This document shows, in pieces, positions 58,160-64,000 of a stretch of 64,000 nt of DNA. The stretch lies in assembly GCA_023053545.1 (NCBI GenBank), contig JAKZAN010000001.1:4608565-4672564 (forward strand), read 5' to 3'. The notes beneath the pieces are model-generated. The model was not told the DNA's origin. It searched no databases and saw only the letters and a list, made by a program, of their open reading frames with translations. Every line of letters starts with the position of its first letter. The first letter of the stretch is position 1. Position numbers and translations under genes: made by a program. This DNA is from Lepidurus packardi (lineage: Eukaryota; Arthropoda; Branchiopoda; Notostraca; Triopsidae).

Positions 58160-58205
58160 CCGCTATGACGTCATATGAAAAGTAACCGGGAGACGTCATA
58201 GCAGA
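58160..58205. promoter_or_regulatory. CRE-like palindromes
   Basis: GCTATGACGTCATATG and GAGACGTCATAGC form facing copies of TGACGTCA, the CREB/ATF consensus, with a third diverged TGACGTAA at about 58219. Position fits the promoter of the small + strand gene. Confidence 0.35.
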
Positions 58206-58831
58206 ATAAACCTGTCCATGACGTAATATGAAAATAATTGATTGTTTTGCATCTGTTTAACGTATTTGTTTGTCAATGAGTTGAATTGATTTATCGATGA
58301 TATACATCTATATTCATGGGTGTTATATTGTCTTATTTTTGTATTTTTTCGTAATAAAGTTATTTGATCGTTTGCTCATCAGCCAATAGAATTTATGTGC
58401 GTAGTTTTCACACTAGCGAAATAAAGAAGTATAACTAAATGAACTTTTGCATGACTTATACAGAAAAACTAGTGGTAGTTGTCGTTGCTGAAAAGTATGG
58501 GAAATGACGAGTCAAGGAAGTCAAAACGTTGTTGCTCCCAGAGATACGAACACCGGCATAGAACGCAAAGGGTCTTCTACCAAGTTTGCTCCTCGCCTGT
58601 CATAAGCGCTTCAGATTTATGAGCTTTGAGGAACAACTCGGACGCTCGGCGAGGACCTCAGTGTTACCGTGAGATGAGTAAAAGTTGTCGAAACTCACCC
58701 TATGTAGAAGTTTGCTGGAGACGGAGGGAAATAAAAACGTTACATATTGGTCGACTACAAGACTAGGCTCCGCTTAAAGCCTTATGTACTCCTTTTTGCG
58801 AGCTCATAACGTTCCCAACCCTTATAGTGAA

Positions 58832-59258
58832 ATGGCGGACCAGCAAACAGAAGGTATAAGCTCTGACTACTCGTCGTTTAAGTGTGTTTTTGGCACTAAT
58901 TAATTTGTTTACCTTAATTGCAGAAGACCAACGTAATGAAGTTGCCGCAGTGGCCGATGGAGCCTACCAATTGGCTTTTTTAAGGGGTTGATGGGGGCTG
59001 CAGTGGGTGCTGCAGTCACTGCAGCCCTCCAACATGGAGTGAACCCCGAGGCGGTGGAGGCGATTGCCCGCGGGGCAGCGGACGGAGTAGGCCCAAGGCT
59101 GGGAAGTATCCGCCGCCCGAGAGCGTAAGTTTTTGATTATCCTCTAATTATGCAGAAAACTTATGCTTTATTTTAGTTTCAGAGGGTATTGCAACAAATG
59201 CAAGGGGCGGGGCCATGTAGAGAAGAATTGCCGCCGTCCAGAAAAGGCCGCCCAATAA
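58832..59258 (+). CDS. Small CCHC zinc-knuckle gene in MULE
   Basis: Three exons (58832-58853, 58924-59124, 59177-59258) with good GT-AG introns. The protein starts MADQQTE, has an Ala/Gly-rich helix (MGAAVGAAVTAALQHG), and ends with one CCHC knuckle (CNKCKGRGHVEKNC) then RRPEKAAQ. A one-base frameshift in TTTTTTAAGGGG (about 58978-58989) breaks exon 2, by mutation or sequencing error. AATAAA follows at 59300. It runs tail-to-tail with the transposase gene. The knuckle suggests nucleic-acid binding; a helper role is inference. Confidence 0.55.
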
Positions 59259-59905
59259 TTTTTTTTTTTAATTATTCCAGTGAATGTATACCTTTCACAA
59301 TAAAAACAAAAACTTCAACTTACGAAGCGTTTACTTAATGATATTCATTTAATCTTTCGTGATATTGCAATATTTCTATTATGATCGTCGATGTTGTTTT
59401 TAGTCACACAAATAGCAGTAAAGTCATCAAGTGCATGGACTAGTAATCTTAACCGAAATGCTGGGAAATATTCCTTGCATATATAAGAAAGTGTTCTTAC
59501 AGATCTTGTGGTTCGGATTGGGAAAAGGTAAGACTGGTTATCTGGACAAGAAGTAAAGTTCCGGTCCGAAATGACTTAGAAATTGACACAATGAAATATA
59601 AATAAATGCGGAAGTCCCGAATCTGTAGTTAGTATCAATGTAATTCAGACAACACCTCTAGGAGCAAAATACTAAATGCAATAGTTTTATTCTACAATGC
59701 AGTTCAGCTTTTGCCTCTAAAAATGGGTCCCCCTGGAACCCGATGTCTCTTGGAACAAAACGTTTCGTTTGGCCGTAGCTACGAATTTGTTAAGTTCACT
59801 TTGACATCTTTACTTCTTCACATCATCTCTTCGTACATCCAATATGAACAGATCAAATAATAATAACGCGAAAAACATAAGAAGAAAACAAAAAGTGAAA
59901 CGTGC
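59259..59905. other. Gap between convergent MULE genes
   Basis: Holds a polyadenylation signal for each gene (AATAAA at 59300 on plus; at about 59691 on minus). No further gene seen. Confidence 0.6.
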
Positions 59906-62900
59906 TTATATCTTTTTTAGGCAAGGTTGACACAGGTATAGTAAATCTTCAAGATCATCAGGCAACAAATCTAAAAGCTTTAAATGATGCTGCACCTTAT
60001 TGGCACAGTAAGCATGATGCCACGTCCCGCATTCACTACAAGCAACCCAATTGTCTACACCAATCTCACTAGTAGGAGCATTTCTTTGCAAGCATAAATA
60101 ACAGAATTGAGCAACCGTATTTCTCAGGACATAGCCAGGATCTGCAAACCCATACTTTTCATAAACGTCAGCTCCTTTGCTATTGTACGGTTTCCGAGTT
60201 GAATAAAATTCTCTTTGGGGTAAGAGCCTGGAATTAGGACCAACTTTTATAACAGACTGGAATGTCTTTTGAATGATGGCTTCATCAGACCTTTTGCCTA
60301 TCATAGCTACACTGTGCTGAGCAGAATCCATTTCTAAAAGCTGCTGATAAGTAAGACCTCGTTGAAGCGACCTTGCAACACAGGCCATGTTGTCCGTGAT
60401 TCGTTTTTCTAATGCCGAACGGGTTTCTCTTCCCTTGGCTAGTCTCTCGTTTGGAATAATATAACTTTCCTTACAATCTACAATAGCTGAATTTTTAACG
60501 TGGGAGTGCCGCAAATGGTCAGGCAAATCGGGTACAACTTTGTGAATATGTTTGCACACAAACCAGTTTTCATAAAAATCGTAGCAATCGCAATTAAAAA
60601 CATCTCTGCAAGCTCCGCAATAACTGCATTTATTAATACAAGCACAAAGTGTGTCAGAAAACCTAGTGACGGTGTAGTACCTATCCTCCGACCTACTAGA
60701 ATTCACTGTCCAGCATTTGTTTTCCTCTAAAACAGTTACATCTGTGTCCTTAATTTCCCTCGATTCTTTATGTCTCCTGTTAGTTTCGATTATGGTATTG
60801 GTACTTAGGCCTCTTTCGGTCAACATGGATTCGTTATGTTCCCTAATTTCTACATGATCATGCATAATCTGAAGTAAACGGTCAAGTCTTCTGTTGAACT
60901 TTCCATCCAAAAATACGTGCTTCAAATCCCGGTGAAAAGACTCTAATACCATATTAGTTCTCACTGGCAAATTGTGACAGTTGAAACCCGCCCACTCATT
61001 GACTCGGGGCGCATAGTAGTCAAGAAAATACTTCGCAAAAAGAGGAAGATGTTCTTCCGCGTAGGTTATAAAACACGTAAGCTTATTCGCAAATTTACTT
61101 TCGTCTCTCTCGCGACTCACCACCCTAAGTAAGCTAAAAATTTGACAGGTTATAACCTGAGAATCTTCTTCATGACTAGTGACGGAACCGCGAAGCTGTT
61201 CCAGTCTTTTCTTCCAAGCTCTTTCCACATGCCAAATGCAAATTCTCCTCGTAGTAGATGAAGTGTCAAAGACATCTTTCCAAGCTAGCCAAAACTGATC
61301 AGCCATATCGCTCATAAACTCCGTTGTTCTAATTTCACCGACTTTTTCTTTAAGTTTCATAAAAAAGAGACGATATACTTCCCTATGTTCCCTGTCACTT
61401 ATTAGAAAAGCAACAGGATATCCAGCCCGAGCTTTATTCAAAACCATAACCGTTGTCAAGACAAACTGGTACTGGTTAACCTGATACGTGCTGTCTATGC
61501 AAATACACTGGCTGCCGTACTCAAGTAATGCTTTCATTTGCGGTTCATACATGATGCCAAGCGCAAAGTTGGCCACCTGCAATTGACTTTCTTCGTCTAT
61601 AATGCCCTGGTTCTTATAAAAGAATACTGGATTATCTAGCCTCACTGCCATCTCTTCAACCCACAAATCAACGCTTTCGTGATCTACAGAGTGTTTCCGG
61701 AAGGGATTTGGAATTTTGTTTTCGGCATTATGAAGATCCTTCATAGTAATAGCATTATCACGACAAGGAGGCTCATCTAAGTTCTCTCTCAAAATGCTTT
61801 GTATGATTTTACGTTTTGAGATACCGACAGTAAGTTTCTGTGCTATTAACTCTTGGGTTTCTTTGTGCAGACGGCATCTACCAGCAAGACGATCATGAGG
61901 CACATGTGACCGACAGAACGTTACGTCACAATTACCTGACAAATGACTGATGCGACAAGTGATAAAACCAATACAAGAAACTCCTGTACGACAAGAGCCT
62001 AGACGTTTGAGGGCACGTTTACCCATGCTACGATTTTTGTAAGAAAAGGACCGATTACACATATAAGTCGTCGTAGTGAAGCTTGTGTGACGACGAGCTC
62101 CCCTTCGGCTAACGAAAGAAACTCCGTCAGCTTTTTCTAACTCTGTTTTCCAGAGTTCAAAAGTATTTCTGTCATGAAATGTGCTGCTTTCAATTTTACA
62201 ATGGAAGCTATGCTTAATCCTAACATGTCCAACGTATTCTACCAGCTTTTTCACTGCTAAGCCACAATACCAACAATTTATCCGTTTAGTGTTCTGTTTT
62301 ACTGTTCGTGAATCAAATTTTCGATAACCCGAATCGCTATCTTCGGAAAATATGACAGCACTGTCACTGGCGTCTTGTTCGGAGTCCTGGGATTTCGTTT
62401 CCTTACTATCATCGGATTCAGCCCTGCTTAATAGTGGCTCAACTTCTTCTTCTATCTCAAGTTCTTCTGCTATATCAGGTACTGGGTCGGACTGCGAAGA
62501 ACCTGACTTTTCTTCAGGAAGTAATGAGACAGAGACTATTCTCTCGTTCGAAGTTTTACTGCTAACAGGACCTTTAATTTCTGTTTTTAAAGAACTATGT
62601 ACCACCTTAATATGACGGTCAAGCGTAAACTTCCTAGCAAACCTTTTTCCACACTTACTGCAAACATTCTTTGCTTCTTTAAGCATGTTGCATCTTGCCA
62701 AACGTACGTGACGCTCTAAGTTAGATACCCTCGTGAACTCGGCTTTGCATTTTTTGCACCTTAACTCAGCTTGATTCTGTTGTTGTTCAATTTGAGAATC
62801 AACAGAACATGTGAGAATATCACTGACTGACCTACGTTTAGGCAAACTAGAATCTCCTTTACGTTTTGTTTCGGTATTCCTTTCTTTACTGTTGGGATTC

Positions 62901-63970
62901 TCGAAATCACTGTCCGACTCTTGCTTTATTTCTCCAACAGGTCTAGCAACGACCAGATCAATAACGCTAACTTCATCTGGCTTATTTGCTGTTTTACCTT
63001 TTGTCCTCGACAATTTAGCACCTTTGCGACTAGCTGCAATTTTGAAACTGCGATCTGCAAACTGACCAGAATACGGACTAGAACTGACCACCTTTGGGCA
63101 AAGTGGTACAAAATGTTTCGGCTGCCAACCACACGCAAGAACTGACCGCCCTTCTTTCTTCTGCAAATGTGCTTCCACGTTTCCACCACACCATAAAATT
63201 CGGAGAATTTCTGGGCTGTTGCAACCAATAGGGACAAAATTCATATTGAAATGCAAGGCAGGGTGATGCGTACTACTTGAGGGAACATCGACAACTGGAT
63301 AAACTGACTCTACGGTCCTATGACAAACATTGGCCAAGGCAGCGAAAGACACTAATGACGCGTATTGCCCTGACTTTGCCTGCTCCATCGCATAAATAAC
63401 TATAATCTTTTGCGCGTTCCCGATATCAGTGTTTGGGAACTCCAGACCAGGAAACAGAAAGCGCGTCATATAAATGCCAGTAAAATTCACCATGTTAGCA
63501 ATTTGGTTGTCACTGACATAACCAAGACCTGGATCTGAATAAAGCTGACTATTTGTCATTAATTCAACGACAATTCGACAACGAATCTCATCGGCATGAT
63601 CTTCATTACCAAACAATATCAGCGAAGCTGAATTATAAAAGCAATTCCCATTTCCTTGACTTTTCAAAGCCGTAAATCCATCACGGAAGCGACTTGGAAT
63701 GATTTCACAAGCAGATTCATCATTACCAACATAGCACAGAGATTCTGGCAGTGCCAAAATAGTTGGCAGTTCAATTCCTCTAAACTCTTCTCTATACTCC
63801 AAACACAATGTCTCGAAACTACTCAACTTTTCTTGACTAATCAAGATTTTTTCGAGAGAAATATTAGAAAACGCAGCAGCAGGTAAATCTGCTGTTTTTC
63901 GCAAATTTCCTAGACATTCCCTAAATCTCTGAAGCCTCCCAATCCCTCTGAAGCCTAAAACAGAAACCAT
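59906..63970 (-). CDS. MULE transposase with OTU, C2H2, SWIM and PHD domains
   Basis: 1354 aa from ATG 63970, without introns. Residues 100-260 look like an OTU cysteine protease (SQGNGNCFYNSAS with Cys110; His240 in LHFNMNFVP). Two C2H2 fingers lie at 404-458 and one more at about 566-586. The MULE catalytic core shows CIDSTYQVNQ (Asp826), EFMSDMADQF (Asp888), the MULE-typical CxxH (CIWH, 911-914) and Glu in NMVLESFHRD. A SWIM finger follows (CDCYDF...CKHIH), and the last 65 residues are a PHD finger (CYLCLQRN, CSECGTWHHAYC, CQPC). The OTU Asp before GNC is Gly. AATAAA lies on the minus strand at about 59691. It would cut and paste the element; the OTU domain may remove ubiquitin from host factors (inference). 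Confidence 0.85.
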   Translation of the reverse strand: MVSVLGFRGIGRLQRFRECLGNLRKTADLPAAAFSNISLEKILISQEKLSSFETLCLEYREEFRGIELPTILALPESLCYVGNDESACEIIPSRFRDGFTALKSQGNGNCFYNSASLILFGNEDHADEIRCRIVVELMTNSQLYSDPGLGYVSDNQIANMVNFTGIYMTRFLFPGLEFPNTDIGNAQKIIVIYAMEQAKSGQYASLVSFAALANVCHRTVESVYPVVDVPSSSTHHPALHFNMNFVPIGCNSPEILRILWCGGNVEAHLQKKEGRSVLACGWQPKHFVPLCPKVVSSSPYSGQFADRSFKIAASRKGAKLSRTKGKTANKPDEVSVIDLVVARPVGEIKQESDSDFENPNSKERNTETKRKGDSSLPKRRSVSDILTCSVDSQIEQQQNQAELRCKKCKAEFTRVSNLERHVRLARCNMLKEAKNVCSKCGKRFARKFTLDRHIKVVHSSLKTEIKGPVSSKTSNERIVSVSLLPEEKSGSSQSDPVPDIAEELEIEEEVEPLLSRAESDDSKETKSQDSEQDASDSAVIFSEDSDSGYRKFDSRTVKQNTKRINCWYCGLAVKKLVEYVGHVRIKHSFHCKIESSTFHDRNTFELWKTELEKADGVSFVSRRGARRHTSFTTTTYMCNRSFSYKNRSMGKRALKRLGSCRTGVSCIGFITCRISHLSGNCDVTFCRSHVPHDRLAGRCRLHKETQELIAQKLTVGISKRKIIQSILRENLDEPPCRDNAITMKDLHNAENKIPNPFRKHSVDHESVDLWVEEMAVRLDNPVFFYKNQGIIDEESQLQVANFALGIMYEPQMKALLEYGSQCICIDSTYQVNQYQFVLTTVMVLNKARAGYPVAFLISDREHREVYRLFFMKLKEKVGEIRTTEFMSDMADQFWLAWKDVFDTSSTTRRICIWHVERAWKKRLEQLRGSVTSHEEDSQVITCQIFSLLRVVSRERDESKFANKLTCFITYAEEHLPLFAKYFLDYYAPRVNEWAGFNCHNLPVRTNMVLESFHRDLKHVFLDGKFNRRLDRLLQIMHDHVEIREHNESMLTERGLSTNTIIETNRRHKESREIKDTDVTVLEENKCWTVNSSRSEDRYYTVTRFSDTLCACINKCSYCGACRDVFNCDCYDFYENWFVCKHIHKVVPDLPDHLRHSHVKNSAIVDCKESYIIPNERLAKGRETRSALEKRITDNMACVARSLQRGLTYQQLLEMDSAQHSVAMIGKRSDEAIIQKTFQSVIKVGPNSRLLPQREFYSTRKPYNSKGADVYEKYGFADPGYVLRNTVAQFCYLCLQRNAPTSEIGVDNWVACSECGTWHHAYCANKVQHHLKLLDLLPDDLEDLLYLCQPCLKKI

Positions 63971-64000
63971 TTTTGTCTACTTTTAATGTCTTAGACTCAA

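Larger units (their letters stand above)
57894..64000. mobile_element. MULE (Mutator-like) DNA transposon, 3' part
   Basis: From the loss of array similarity at 57893 to the window end. It contains a full 1354-aa MULE transposase gene (-) and a small convergent gene (+). The left 240 bp carry tandem repeats and CRE-like palindromes, as subterminal regions often do. The other end lies outside the window, so inverted repeats and target duplication cannot be checked. Confidence 0.7.

Overview
This is eukaryotic nuclear DNA, most likely from a crustacean such as a water flea. Protein-coding genes are split by short GT-AG introns (about 50-90 nt). The genes are of animal type: Aurora kinase, carnitine acetyltransferase, a DEG/ENaC (pickpocket-like) channel, an alpha-1,2-fucosyltransferase, phosphatidylserine decarboxylase (PISD) and NOG1/GTPBP4. 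Transposable elements of several classes fill much of the rest. Exon limits were placed by eye from splice signals and protein similarity remembered from the families; no search was run.

Layout. 1-15134 is a tandem array of units, each holding the 3' exons of PISD (- strand), a broken 3' fragment of NOG1 (+ strand) and a decayed Ty3/Gypsy element (Gypsy-1). A hAT element sits in the first unit. 15134-39105 is single-copy: Aurora kinase (16113-17117), a triplicated Aurora 3' end, CRAT (18747-21581, -), the DEG/ENaC channel (23261-35418, +), a GT11 fucosyltransferase (35408-36280, -), a repeat cluster, and a short coiled-coil exon (38462-38764, -). 39106-57893 is a second array of the same units: a longer NOG1 3' part broken by another hAT copy, then PISD copies D and E. 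Copy E's unit is split by a nearly intact Gypsy-2 element (51457-57531). 57894-64000 is part of a MULE DNA transposon encoding a 1354-aa OTU/C2H2/DDE/SWIM/PHD protein, with a small convergent CCHC-knuckle gene.

How it fits together. The short PISD-NOG1 units look like products of one deletion that joined PISD upstream DNA (15134) to NOG1 upstream DNA (39106), removing about 24 kb, followed by tandem amplification. Intact single-copy DNA lies between the two arrays. Copies A, B and E of PISD keep the conserved active-site residues; C and D have lost one catalytic histidine and the glycine of the self-cleavage motif. D is a mosaic of both types, which suggests gene conversion.

The strongest candidate for an undescribed system is a 6.87-kb CACTA/EnSpm-like transposon (25301-32168, CACTG termini, TA target duplication) inserted into exon 6 of the channel gene. 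It carries two head-to-head spliced genes: an 857-aa Tnp2-like transposase and a 528-aa protein of a family I cannot name. A 1.8-kb deletion derivative (33080-34879) that keeps the last exons of the second gene lies in a later intron of the same channel gene.
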